Shown here: piece after piece, positions 10,953-18,800 of the stretch
Position numbering within the stretch: position 1 is the stretch's first letter
Layout: each line of letters begins with the position of its first letter
Source of the DNA: Lantana camara
Lineage: Eukaryota; Streptophyta; Magnoliopsida; Lamiales; Verbenaceae
Direction: 5' to 3'
DNA length: 64,000 bases
Assembly: GCA_037501455.1 (NCBI GenBank)
Contig: CM074863.1
Span: 13,884,001-13,948,000, forward strand
Notes under the pieces: generated by a model
Databases searched by the model: none
The model's input: the letters and a program-made list of their open reading frames with translations, nothing else
What the model was told of the DNA's origin: nothing
Program-made: the position numbers and the translations under genes

Positions 10953-11013
10953 TTTATTTCCTTCAAAAAGGTTTATACAAACATGATATATTCTGAAAAG
11001 GAAAAGATTTATT
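10953..11013 (-). terminator. Two AATAAA poly(A) signals downstream of the viral promoter
   Basis: The minus strand has AATAAA at 11008-11013 and again at 10953-10958, about 110 and 165 nt after the TATA box. Pararetroviral RNAs are terminally redundant and use a poly(A) signal shortly after the promoter, so the position fits. Confidence 0.55.
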
Positions 11014-11118
11014 TGGAAATACAACACTCAAAAGCTTAAAGACTCGAAACACTCAAACAATTTTACATATGACTTTTTGAATTCCAGACCAGGTGTCTAT
11101 CACCATACAAGAGCACTC

Positions 11119-11126
11119 TATTTATA
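11119..11126 (-). promoter_or_regulatory. TATA box of the viral pregenomic promoter
   Basis: The minus strand reads CTATAAATAGAG, a strong plant TATA box. It lies about 190 bp after the stop of the last viral frame and before the poly(A) signals, the standard place of the caulimovirid full-length RNA promoter. Transcription would start near 11090. Confidence 0.7.
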
Positions 11127-11268
11127 GACTATATTCTTGCGACTGTTTGGACTTGAAATTTTTATTTGGAATCCGCTGCTTTATCCTTCAACGATCCAGA
11201 TCTTGCCGACACTTTTCTATGGTTGAGATTCTGCCGACACTTTTATCTGCCACTTGATAATTGGAGTA

Positions 11269-11288
11269 TGACGTCATGGCATTCGTCA
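11269..11288 (-). promoter_or_regulatory. as-1-like element (TGACG-N7-TGACG)
   Basis: The minus strand carries TGACG, seven bases, then TGACGTCA. The tandem TGACG motifs have the same 7-bp spacing as the as-1 element of the CaMV 35S promoter, bound by TGA-class bZIP factors. It lies about 140 bp before the TATA box, farther than in CaMV. It overlaps the stretch just after the stop of the last viral gene. Confidence 0.6.
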
Positions 11289-11314
11289 TTTCCTTGCTGA
11301 TGTATGTGCTTACA

Positions 11315-12361
11315 TCACTGATGGTTACAACCCATCATCTTGCAAGCTTCTTGTCTAGTCTCTGCAGTGCAGAAAAATTCATGTTTTTCAAATTTATTTA
11401 TGAATTCCATTAAAAGAGGAGAGCTTATTTTTCCTCCTTTGGTGAGTAGAATCCAATTTCCTTTACTCATCAGCGTTTCAAACTTATATTTGTACAGATT
11501 TTCTGCAACGCTGTGAATAGCTTTTATTCCCAAGGCACGCCTTTGGACGATCCATTCTTTAGTAACTTGGATTTTCCTTAACGGTTTATTTCCTTGCTCA
11601 AGCTTTATGGTGTCAGAAAGGTGGTCTGCAGTGATCATGAAGAAAGCTTCATGCCATATATGCTTCTCTGGTTCTGGAGATATGGTATAGAACTTGAGAA
11701 CCACCTGTCTTGCTCTGGCAAATTTACTGATTTGAGATTTTAGGGTATCATCAAATCTGGATATTTCCTTGAGATCTTTACTTGGATAGATTATATCAAG
11801 GAACCCAAAACAAGCATATCTATAAACTGCTTCTGGGCATGCTCCCATTATGCAAGTCAACCTCGGATATATATTCTTGCCTTTAGAGAAGAATATAGTG
11901 TCTGTATTTTCCATACTATAGACTTCATCAACTGTATGAACATACATATGTTCCCATTCAGTGTTAGGAACATATTTTTCTATTTCTATCTTTATTTCCT
12001 TTGAAGAAGGCTCTCTTTCCAATTTTATTTCAATGACTGAGGGAGCTTTATTTTTTGCTTCTTTTTTATTTTTCTCGCCAGATGACTCAGTCTCATTTAT
12101 TTTTATTGACTCAAATTTCTCAATATATTTTTCTAACCTTTGAGTCACTTTATTTACCTTTTCCAGATTTTCAGTTACCAAATCTATCAAGGGAGGGAGA
12201 TTTTTATATAGATATTGTTCAAGAACCACAGTTCCTTCATAGAGATCTTCAGCCATGCTGTTGATATATGAGATCTCTTCTTTTATTTCAGAAATATCAA
12301 TTTTATCCTCCATCTGTAAAAGAGAGAAAGGTTTATTAAATTTCTTTTTAAGATTTTCCAT
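11315..12361 (-). CDS. Last large viral frame, transactivator-position protein (348 aa)
   Basis: An intact frame after pol and before the promoter, the position of the caulimovirid transactivator/inclusion-body protein. I chose the ATG at 12361 because the frame upstream of it has only non-ATG codons. The N-terminal ~100 residues are helical and heptad-like (ISEIKEEISYINSMAEDLYE, LEKVNKVTQRLEKYIEKFES), suggesting a coiled coil. A Lys/Glu-rich linker follows, then a globular half (NTEWEHMYVHTVDEVYSM, CPEAVYRYACFGFLDIIYP). The C-terminus ends EACKMMGCNHQ. I do not recognise a diagnostic transactivator motif, so the role is inferred from position only. Confidence 0.7.
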   Translation of the reverse strand: MENLKKKFNKPFSLLQMEDKIDISEIKEEISYINSMAEDLYEGTVVLEQYLYKNLPPLIDLVTENLEKVNKVTQRLEKYIEKFESIKINETESSGEKNKKEAKNKAPSVIEIKLEREPSSKEIKIEIEKYVPNTEWEHMYVHTVDEVYSMENTDTIFFSKGKNIYPRLTCIMGACPEAVYRYACFGFLDIIYPSKDLKEISRFDDTLKSQISKFARARQVVLKFYTISPEPEKHIWHEAFFMITADHLSDTIKLEQGNKPLRKIQVTKEWIVQRRALGIKAIHSVAENLYKYKFETLMSKGNWILLTKGGKISSPLLMEFINKFEKHEFFCTAETRQEACKMMGCNHQ

Positions 12362-12579
12362 AAGTGATTTTTGGGAAATCACCACCCATTAACGGATTTG
12401 ATTTTGTCTTTACCATCTACCGTTTGAGATGGACTAGATATATGCATACCCATATATTGGTCTTCTAAGTTTCTATAAGTGATTTTTGGGAAATCACCAC
12501 CCATTAACGGATTTGATTTTGTCTTTACCATCTACCGTTTGAGATGGACTAGATATATGCATTCCCATATATTGGTCTT
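12360..12579. repeat. 115-bp tandem duplication between pol and the last viral frame
   Basis: The segment starting ATAAGTGATTTTTGGG at 12360 is repeated from 12475, with one difference (GCATACCC versus GCATTCCC) over about 105 bp. It fills the gap between the RNase H stop and the next start codon. It duplicates a mini-frame beginning MGMHISSPSQTVDG on the minus strand. Confidence 0.88.
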
Positions 12580-14458
12580 TATTCTGAGCCAAAATCTATA
12601 TTTCTGGATAAAAAGTCTGCTAAAAAATTATCAGTTCCTTTTATGGGAATGATTTTGAAATCATAGAGAGATAGGAAAACTTGCCATCTATGTAGTCTCC
12701 TATAATTTGGTTCACTGGGTAATTTATTTTTAGCAAGACTTGGAACTTGAGTGTTATCCACATGAACAATGAAAGGTTTTTGGAGTAGGAAAAGTGAAAA
12801 CTTTTTAATCCCATTTATTACTCCTAATAACTCCTTTTCATGTGTAGTATAATTTATTTCTGCTGACTTAAAAGTTCCACTTGTATATCTACAAATCTCA
12901 TTAAGATCTGTTTTCAAGATTGCAGCCCAATATAAATCGGACGCATCAGTTTGAAGAATTAAGTTATCATTTTTATCAGGAAGTCTTAATTCTGGAAGAG
13001 TTTTACATTCTTCCTTTAACTTTATGACAATTTCTGTATGTTTTGGCATCCAACCTTTTGTATTATTTTTTCTCAATAACTTTTGTATTTCATGTCTTTT
13101 TTTAGCTAACTCAGGTATGAAACCTTCAGCATAATTAAGACATCCTAAAATTTTTCTATTTGTTTTCTATTTTCTAATTTATCAGGAAACTCAACTATTT
13201 TCCTGGATATATGCGGTTGTAATTTTATACCTGCATTACTCAGTTTTAATCCTAAAAACTCAATTTCTTTAGTTGCTATGACTGCTTTTCTTTCAGAAAG
13301 GGCTATACCATTTTCTTTACATAATTTAGCAAAGAACAAAAGATGTTCTCTATGTTTATCTATAGTATCTGAACAAATAAGAATATCATCTATATAAACA
13401 ACCATGAATTCTCTATATTTGCTAAATATATCGTCCATCTTTCTTTGATATATTGATGGAGCATTTTTTAATCCAAATGGCATTACTAACCATTCATAAT
13501 GTCCTTGAGGGGCACTAAAGGCTGTATATTGGATACTGTCATCTTCCATTTTTATTTGCCAAAACCCAGATGTACAATCAAATTTTGAATAATAAGATTT
13601 ATTCTTTACTAAGTCTATTAATACTTCTTTATTGGGTAATTGGTAACTATCACCCTTAGTAAAATGGTTTAATCTTTTGAAATTTATTACCATTCTTGCT
13701 TTATTTCTTTTCTTTTCAGCTTCTTTCATTACCATGAAAGCTGGACTAGAAAAGGGGCTAAAACTTTTCCTAATTAATCCTTTATCCAAAAGTTCTTTAA
13801 TTTGTTTTTTAAATTCATCTTCTTCACTTAAGGTATATCTCATAGGTCTTTCTTTAATTATTATATTATCTGTTAATTCTATTTTAGCTTTTGGGTAATT
13901 CTTTTTCCAAAAAGCCAATGGATGGTCACTATAATTTTCTTTTATCTTACTAGTAACCGTTTCTAAGTTTATTCTTTTTATAACTATTTTATTTATTGGT
14001 ATTTGTATTTTTTCATATATGGAGTGTCCACCACGCTTAGCTGGCTGAACTCTGAAAGGATGGTTTAGTCGTGGTAGTTTTAACAAATGACCACACTTTG
14101 TTTTAAGCACAATAGAATATGCATTTTGCATATAATATTGGAATTGTTGTAGGAAATCATTTCCTAATAATATATCAACTTCTAGTTCATTATATTCATA
14201 TATTCTAGGAACCATTATTATTTTACTTCCTAGGACAATTTCAACATCTATTGCTGATCTGTATATATCCTGTGATTTGCCAGTCACACCTTTTATTCTT
14301 ATTTTTCCATCTTCCTTCCATTTATTAATCAAGAAGGTTTTAAATATGGTTATTTCAGATCCAGTATCTATTAAAGCACAAGTTATTATCTCATTTTCAG
14401 GAGTTTCTCTTATTCCTACCTGAATGAAAACACTAACTGTAAAGTTATATCCTTTCAT
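12579..14458 (-). pseudogene. Viral pol: aspartic protease, reverse transcriptase, RNase H, one frameshift
   Basis: The first ATG (14458) overlaps the stop of the upstream frame as ATGA. Residues 31-34 are the retropepsin DTGS and 95-102 ILLGNDFL. RT follows with KARMVINFKRLN, QYTAFSAPQGHYEW, MPFGLKNAPSIYQRKMD and the catalytic YIDD at 355-358. The frame closes at 13145 with a one-base shift. Homology goes on in another frame: HEKELLGVINGIKKF and NFLADFLSR are RNase H text, ending at 12579. The enzyme would copy the viral RNA into DNA in the cytoplasm. The single break is the only clear lesion in the large genes of this insert; there is no integrase domain. Confidence 0.92.
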
Positions 14459-15750
14459 TTTATTCTTGGACAAATTATGACTTTGTCTTCTATGCAGAGT
14501 GTTACTCCATCTTTTTCTATCTTATAGTAGTTACAACTATCTAGGAAAGCATTTCCTAAGATTATATCATAGGAACTTCCAGTCATATTTTCATCTAGAT
14601 AACATTTAACAATTATTCTAGATTTATCAATATTTATTGGGATAGATATTTGTTGGTTACATGCAACTATCCTTCCTTCAAAATTTTCATAATAGAAATT
14701 TTCAGTTAAGGTTTCTATCATCAAACCTTTATTTTTTATCTTAGCAAAGTGATTTGCACTTGCTCCTGTATCTATTAATATTTTTGGTTCTTTAATATAT
14801 TCTTGACCATTAAAGTATTCTCCTAAGATGATCATTGTTTTATTTATTGAATTTTTACTTATACTTAAAGTTCTAGTTATATTCGGTTTTTGATTTTTCC
14901 TAGCTATACTATTTCTTCCAAATTCTATTTGAGGAGTTCGACTAGAAGATCCTTCTTCTATTAAAGGTTTATTTATGATTTCTATTTCATAATTTGTTAT
15001 TTCTTTAGGGTCTTCAAGAAGAGGTAATTTAGCTGATGCTATTTCCCTACATTCTTCATCTATTTCTAAATGTGGCTTATCTTGATAAATTTTCCCATAG
15101 TTACTATTACTTAGAACATATAATGCTCTATAGTAAATTGAGAAAGCTTTACTTTTATCCTTCAATCCTATATCTTTTATGAATTTGTAATGTAAACTCA
15201 ATGTTTCGTCTATATTATGATCATTTATATTCACACTATATTTAGGATATAAATCAAATAATATTTGTTTATAACACAGATTTCCTTCTATTGTTCCTAG
15301 ATGACTTCTCTTCGCATCTGTAAATCTTTGATCATGAAGAGAAAGTACTATAGGACTATCTATTCCTTCTCTAAACAATGATTTTACTAGGAATTGGACT
15401 CTTCCTAAATATATATATTGTATTTTACCTTTTTCCCTTTTATCTTTTATCTTATTCAAAGCTTGATTTATTGTGTTTCTAGTTAACAAGTTGATCTTAA
15501 CTTGCCCTGAAGTATGTTCAATGTTTATAGATTTTTCTACTTCATGGTAGTCATATATATTTATTTTCTTTCTTTTTATAAGACTTGATATTCCCTTAAA
15601 TATACTTTGACTGGGATTAGTAGCATTTAATTTTAGTTTCTTTATCTTATCTAAAGTTTCTTTATTGAAGGTAATGCGTTCTGCATATCCTTCTGGTCCT
15701 TCATAAATATCTATTTCTTTATCAGATAATTCTGTTATTTCAGTACTCAT
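14455..15750 (-). CDS. Viral movement protein with C-terminal retropepsin-like domain (431 aa)
   Basis: The N-terminal half matches the 30K-type movement protein of caulimovirids: residues ~45-235 include SSLIKRKKINIYDYHEVEKS, YIYLGRVQFLVKSLFREGID and IVLSLHDQRF. Such proteins form tubules through plasmodesmata. After a Ser/Asn/Lys-rich linker (~260-300) comes a second domain with the hallmarks of an aspartic protease: ILIDTGASANHF at 325-335 and DIILGNAFL at 395-403. The neighbouring pol has its own DTGS domain, so the genome encodes two retropepsin-like folds. The start ATG overlaps the coat-protein stop as ATGA, and its stop overlaps the pol ATG the same way. The frame is intact. Confidence 0.85.
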   Translation of the reverse strand: MSTEITELSDKEIDIYEGPEGYAERITFNKETLDKIKKLKLNATNPSQSIFKGISSLIKRKKINIYDYHEVEKSINIEHTSGQVKINLLTRNTINQALNKIKDKREKGKIQYIYLGRVQFLVKSLFREGIDSPIVLSLHDQRFTDAKRSHLGTIEGNLCYKQILFDLYPKYSVNINDHNIDETLSLHYKFIKDIGLKDKSKAFSIYYRALYVLSNSNYGKIYQDKPHLEIDEECREIASAKLPLLEDPKEITNYEIEIINKPLIEEGSSSRTPQIEFGRNSIARKNQKPNITRTLSISKNSINKTMIILGEYFNGQEYIKEPKILIDTGASANHFAKIKNKGLMIETLTENFYYENFEGRIVACNQQISIPINIDKSRIIVKCYLDENMTGSSYDIILGNAFLDSCNYYKIEKDGVTLCIEDKVIICPRIK

Positions 15751-17075
15751 TCTGATTCAGTTTCTATTTCTGAAGATATTTCATTTTCTGATATATCGGA
15801 TTCTTCCATATATATTTCTTTTCCAAAATAGTTTTTTATATCGGAAATTTCTTCAAGTTCATCTCTTACTTCTAAAAATTCGATTTCTATATTTTTAATA
15901 TGTCTCGCTTTAGGTTTTGGACATTCAGGTGATTTATGACCTTCTTCTCCACAATTCCAACATTGACATTTAGTTAATTTTTTATTTCTTTCCTTATTAG
16001 GTTTATTTTCATACTTATTTCTTTTAAAAAACTTCCTTCTTGGTTTTATATTTTTTCTTTGAAAATTTTTATATTTTTTATATTTTTTCTTATAAAATTT
16101 TCTTTTATTCCTTTTAGGGTATTTTTTCCTATTACTTCCCCATTGTGTAGGTAATTCTACTGTATCACAACAGAGTTTAGTTATTCTTTTAGATTTTTTA
16201 TATAATTGTTGTTCACCACATATTCTTTTAAGTTCTATTGTTAATACTTTTACTCTTCCTCCAAGACTTTGAGGATACATATTTTTCTTTTCATTCCATA
16301 CTTTATTCATATGATTATTCCACGGATACGGGAGTTTAGTGTAAAACATATTTAGAATTATTTCTTGAGATTCTGTACTATAGTATTGAGTATAATAATA
16401 ATCTCTAAATTCACAAACATAATTTTTTATATCACACATAGAGAATATACCTAGGTTTATCAGATTACTTCTTGCTTCATCCTTTTCTCTTTCTATTTCT
16501 AATTCTGTATTAGTTATCCATGATTCTCCTAAAAATTCATCAGATATATTTGCAACTATACTTTGTACTCCTGTCCTTATATCTATATCAAATCCAGTTT
16601 CCATTCCAACTTTCATTATTCCTTGTATATCTGAAGATACTCCTTCCCACCATTTAAGAACTATTCCATCAAAGGTAGTTATAATATATTCACTCTTTTT
16701 ACTGGCTCCCCAATATATATCATCTTGGGTTAATAAAAAGGCTATCATATCGTTTTGCCACTTTACTATAGCTTTTCTGTTATCAACTTGACAATCTAGA
16801 TTTAATTTACTTCCTTGGAGATTTATAGGTTCACTATATTGTTCAGTGGGTTGATATTTTGGATTATAAGATATATTCTTTTTACTTTGTTCTTTATTTC
16901 TCTTAGGTCTATAGTATGTCTTAGGGGAATGATCGTTAGAACCCATAGAGGATTCTGGAGTTTCATTAGTTACTCCTGAAGGTCCTCCGGTTGTATTCAT
17001 TCTAACTTCATATTCAACTATATCATGTAGATTTATTTTTTCAAATTCTTCTATTAAATCATTTACTTCATTCAT
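15747..17075 (-). CDS. Viral coat protein-like with CCHC zinc knuckle (442 aa)
   Basis: The central region carries capsid-like text (KAIVKWQNDMIAFLLTQDDI, TFDGIVLKWWEGV, ILNMFYTKLPYPWNNHM). A very basic stretch of Lys/Arg follows, then one zinc knuckle CWNCGEEGHKSPEC at 372-385 and an acidic Glu/Ser tail. Basic block, knuckle and acidic tail are the layout of caulimovirid coat proteins, where the knuckle binds the viral RNA. The start overlaps the preceding stop by ATGA and its own stop overlaps the movement-protein start by ATGA. The frame is intact. Confidence 0.88.
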   Translation of the reverse strand: MNEVNDLIEEFEKINLHDIVEYEVRMNTTGGPSGVTNETPESSMGSNDHSPKTYYRPKRNKEQSKKNISYNPKYQPTEQYSEPINLQGSKLNLDCQVDNRKAIVKWQNDMIAFLLTQDDIYWGASKKSEYIITTFDGIVLKWWEGVSSDIQGIMKVGMETGFDIDIRTGVQSIVANISDEFLGESWITNTELEIEREKDEARSNLINLGIFSMCDIKNYVCEFRDYYYTQYYSTESQEIILNMFYTKLPYPWNNHMNKVWNEKKNMYPQSLGGRVKVLTIELKRICGEQQLYKKSKRITKLCCDTVELPTQWGSNRKKYPKRNKRKFYKKKYKKYKNFQRKNIKPRRKFFKRNKYENKPNKERNKKLTKCQCWNCGEEGHKSPECPKPKARHIKNIEIEFLEVRDELEEISDIKNYFGKEIYMEESDISENEISSEIETESE

Positions 17076-17464
17076 TGGTTTTCAAAATTTTCTTCTAATT
17101 TAGATTCTTCTATAATTTCCTTTAATTTTGTTTCTTCCCTTATCTTATTATCTCTATCATCTTGTTCTTTTAATAATTTAGGAAGGTATATATTATACAT
17201 ATATTCATCAAATGATCCAGATTCATATTTTCTTTCAGTTGGTATAGTAATAATCTTTGTAGGTGTTTTTATTGTTCTTTCTATTTCCTTTTTCTTTTCT
17301 AATTTAGTCTTTTTAATATTATCTTGAATAAGATTATTTATTTGTTTTATTTCAATTCTAATTACTTGGAATTCTGTAGATATATTTTTAATTTCAGACT
17401 TTATGTTTGCTATTTCTTCTAATAATGTATTTATAGCATTTGATACTGATTCAATATGATTCAT
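17072..17464 (-). CDS. Viral coiled-coil protein before the coat gene (130 aa)
   Basis: It starts at an ATG that directly follows the TAA of the previous small frame (TAAATG). Its stop shares ATGA with the coat protein. Residues 1-60 show heptads (INTLLEEIANIKSEIKNIST, IRIEIKQINNLI), then a basic section and an acidic tail. A short coiled-coil protein before the coat protein recalls the virion-associated protein (ORF III product) of caulimoviruses, but I see no decisive motif, so that is only a suggestion. Confidence 0.6.
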   Translation of the reverse strand: MNHIESVSNAINTLLEEIANIKSEIKNISTEFQVIRIEIKQINNLIQDNIKKTKLEKKKEIERTIKTPTKIITIPTERKYESGSFDEYMYNIYLPKLLKEQDDRDNKIREETKLKEIIEESKLEENFENQ

Positions 17465-17635
17465 TTATGGAGAAGAGAGTTGCCAATCTGTATCATCATA
17501 GGATTCATATCCTTCTTCTGTATATGTTTCATTTAAATTCCATTTATCTGAGCAGAAATTTAAATATATCAAAGTTGTATGCAATAATATTCCTATTATA
17601 TAACTTTCTATGATTTTACTTATAATTTTTTCCAT
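17465..17635 (-). CDS. Small viral frame (56 aa), acidic C-terminus
   Basis: Begins MEKIISKIIESYIIGILLHT and has a short hydrophobic stretch followed by an acidic tail (YTEEGYESYDDTD). It overlaps the end of the 74-codon frame by 16 nt, and its TAA is directly followed by the ATG of the coiled-coil frame. No known family. The tight packing is the reason for listing it. Confidence 0.4.
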   Translation of the reverse strand: MEKIISKIIESYIIGILLHTTLIYLNFCSDKWNLNETYTEEGYESYDDTDWQLSSP

Positions 17636-17844
17636 TTTTGCCAATTATTCGTGGCTTCTTCTTTTTGTTTTCTTATTTTTTGTTTACACAATTTTATTTT
17701 CTTTTTTATTTCTTTATTTTCTTTATTATTTTTATCTTCTCTTTTATATTCTTCAAGTATTGTTTTTAATCTTAAAATATTATTTATATTATCAATCCAT
17801 TTGTTTAAATGAATTTCTTGCTTAGTTTTTATTAATCTTACCAT
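17620..17844 (-). CDS. Small viral frame (74 aa), Lys-rich helix
   Basis: Begins MVRLIKTKQEIHLNKW and is dominated by Lys/Glu/Asn, likely a charged helix (ILRLKTILEEYKREDKNNKE). Its ATG directly follows the TAA of the frame upstream. Function unknown; antisense hydrophobic frames over the same bases are artefacts of the AAA/TTT-rich codons. Confidence 0.4.
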   Translation of the reverse strand: MVRLIKTKQEIHLNKWIDNINNILRLKTILEEYKREDKNNKENKEIKKKIKLCKQKIRKQKEEATNNWQKWKKL

Positions 17845-18012
17845 TTATATGGTCAAAAGATTTATATAATGATCTCTATCTTTTTTATGATTATTCATTC
17901 TATCATAATAATATTCATTAGGATATTTTTTATATTGGTGCCTATACCATTTATACATTGAATCGAAATATTTTATAGATTCGATTATTTCTCTTTTATT
18001 AAATATTTTCAT
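17845..18012 (-). CDS. Small viral frame (55 aa), Tyr-rich
   Basis: Reads MKIFNKREIIESIKYFDSMY, then a Tyr/Asn-rich segment. It begins about 30 nt after the candidate primer-binding site at 18043-18056, and its stop and the next start form TAAATG. It is the first frame after that site. No known family. Confidence 0.4.
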   Translation of the reverse strand: MKIFNKREIIESIKYFDSMYKWYRHQYKKYPNEYYYDRMNNHKKDRDHYINLLTI

Positions 18013-18024
18013 TTTATTTATTAT

Positions 18025-18234
18025 TTATTTATTAGGATAAGCTGGCTCGGATACCACTAGACGCGGAATATTTTGTATTTGGGTGATATTAAACATGGTA
18101 TTAATAATATTTTGTATTTGGGTGATATTAAACATGGTATTTATTGCCTTTTTAATATATTTTAGTCTTCTTATTTCAGAAGCTAGCATTGCTTCATGAA
18201 ACTCTATTTGTTTTAGAATATGATAATAAATCAT
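18025..18234 (-). CDS. Small viral frame (69 aa) containing a 13-residue repeat
   Basis: From the ATG at 18234 it reads MIYYHILKQIEFHEAML. It then contains NTMFNITQIQNII twice because of a 39-bp tandem duplication, and ends SEPAYPNK. The candidate primer-binding site lies within its last codons. If that site is functional this frame would be in the leader and may not be a gene. Confidence 0.3.
   Translation of the reverse strand: MIYYHILKQIEFHEAMLASEIRRLKYIKKAINTMFNITQIQNIINTMFNITQIQNIPRLVVSEPAYPNK
18043..18056 (-). other. Met-tRNA primer-binding site of the pararetrovirus (candidate 1)
   Basis: The minus strand reads TGGTATCCGAGCCA, identical to the caulimovirid consensus TGGTATCAGAGCCA at 13 of 14 positions. 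It is much better than the site at 10605-10616. It would mark the origin of minus-strand DNA synthesis, with frames starting 31 nt downstream. Confidence 0.6.
18067..18142. repeat. 39-bp tandem duplication in the viral insert
   Basis: AATATTTTGTATTTGGG starts at 18067 and again at 18106, giving nearly two copies of a 39-bp unit that stays in frame in the overlapping small frame. Confidence 0.85.
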
Positions 18235-18361
18235 CTTTATTAATAGTTTTGATAAGTTGCAATTTTTCCTTCCCAATTTTTATTCGGGCTTGTTGAACAT
18301 TTATACTAATTTGTATATTTCTTGTTATTTCACGGATCCTTTTATAATATTTACTCGGCAT
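18194..18361 (-). CDS. Small basic viral frame (55 aa)
   Basis: From ATG at 18361 it reads MPSKYYKRIREITRNIQI, then a basic helical segment (QQARIKIGKEKLQLIK). It starts 8 nt after the stop of the 44-codon frame. It overlaps the following frame. No known family. Confidence 0.35.
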   Translation of the reverse strand: MPSKYYKRIREITRNIQISINVQQARIKIGKEKLQLIKTINKDDLLSYSKTNRVS

Positions 18362-18369
18362 TCTTATAC

Positions 18370-18504
18370 TTATAAATTGTGCCAAACAATTTCTAAATAA
18401 AAACAAAATGATAATTCTTCTGGTGTTAAAGGACGGATATGATATAATTGTATATATGCATCTAATATATTAAAAACCATAACTCTAAATGTTTCTTTAT
18501 TCAT
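18370..18504 (-). CDS. Small viral frame (44 aa)
   Basis: Reads MNKETFRVMVFNILDAYIQL and ends FYLEIVWHNL. It starts 18 nt after the stop of the Cys-containing frame and its stop is 8 nt before the next ATG. No known family. Confidence 0.35.
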   Translation of the reverse strand: MNKETFRVMVFNILDAYIQLYHIRPLTPEELSFCFYLEIVWHNL

Positions 18505-18522
18505 ATTATTCTTTATATCAAC

Positions 18523-18798
18523 CTAATTATCACGTTCATAAATTTGTTCTATTGCTATTATAATTTTATTTATAAAATTTAACTTTTTATTTGTTTTTGC
18601 ACAATTTTCATTACAGTCTGTGTGATTTATTTTATGTTTTTCTGTATGTTCTTTTCCTAACATTCTCATTCTATCAGTCAAGAAACTTTTTACAAAATGT
18701 CTAAAATGTTTATTAGATATATCTTCATCAAAACATTTACAAAATTTACATGCAAGGAGTAATTCCCTACTAAAGTCTCCATCGGAATTGTTGTCCAT
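18523..18798 (-). CDS. Small Cys/His-containing viral frame (91 aa) at the insert edge
   Basis: Begins MDNNSDGDFSRELLLACKFC. It contains CKFCKC, HTDCNENC and several His, so it could bind metal, but the spacing fits no family I recognise. It is the rightmost viral-looking frame. A TATATA-rich stretch lies at 18830-18850 just upstream on this strand. Function unknown. Confidence 0.4.
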   Translation of the reverse strand: MDNNSDGDFSRELLLACKFCKCFDEDISNKHFRHFVKSFLTDRMRMLGKEHTEKHKINHTDCNENCAKTNKKLNFINKIIIAIEQIYERDN

Positions 18799-18800
18799 GT

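Larger units (their letters stand above)
10200..18800 (-). mobile_element. Endogenous caulimovirid-like pararetrovirus, nearly complete
   Basis: Read on the minus strand, this block contains: small frames, a coiled-coil frame, a coat-protein-like frame with zinc knuckle, a movement-protein frame, a protease-RT-RNase H frame, a last large frame in the place of the transactivator/inclusion-body protein, then a TATA promoter, poly(A) signals and a leader. No integrase is present and no LTRs flank it, so it is a pararetrovirus and not a retrotransposon. Coat, movement and pol are separate frames in that order, as in cavemovirus/solendovirus-like genomes; genus is uncertain. Apart from one frameshift in pol, the large frames are open. 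The two ends do not match each other, so there is no terminal repeat visible. Confidence 0.87.

Noticed and set aside
17610..17825. Plus-strand very hydrophobic frame
   Set aside because: It is the complement of Lys-rich AAA/AAT codons in the viral small frames; Phe/Leu content is an artefact.
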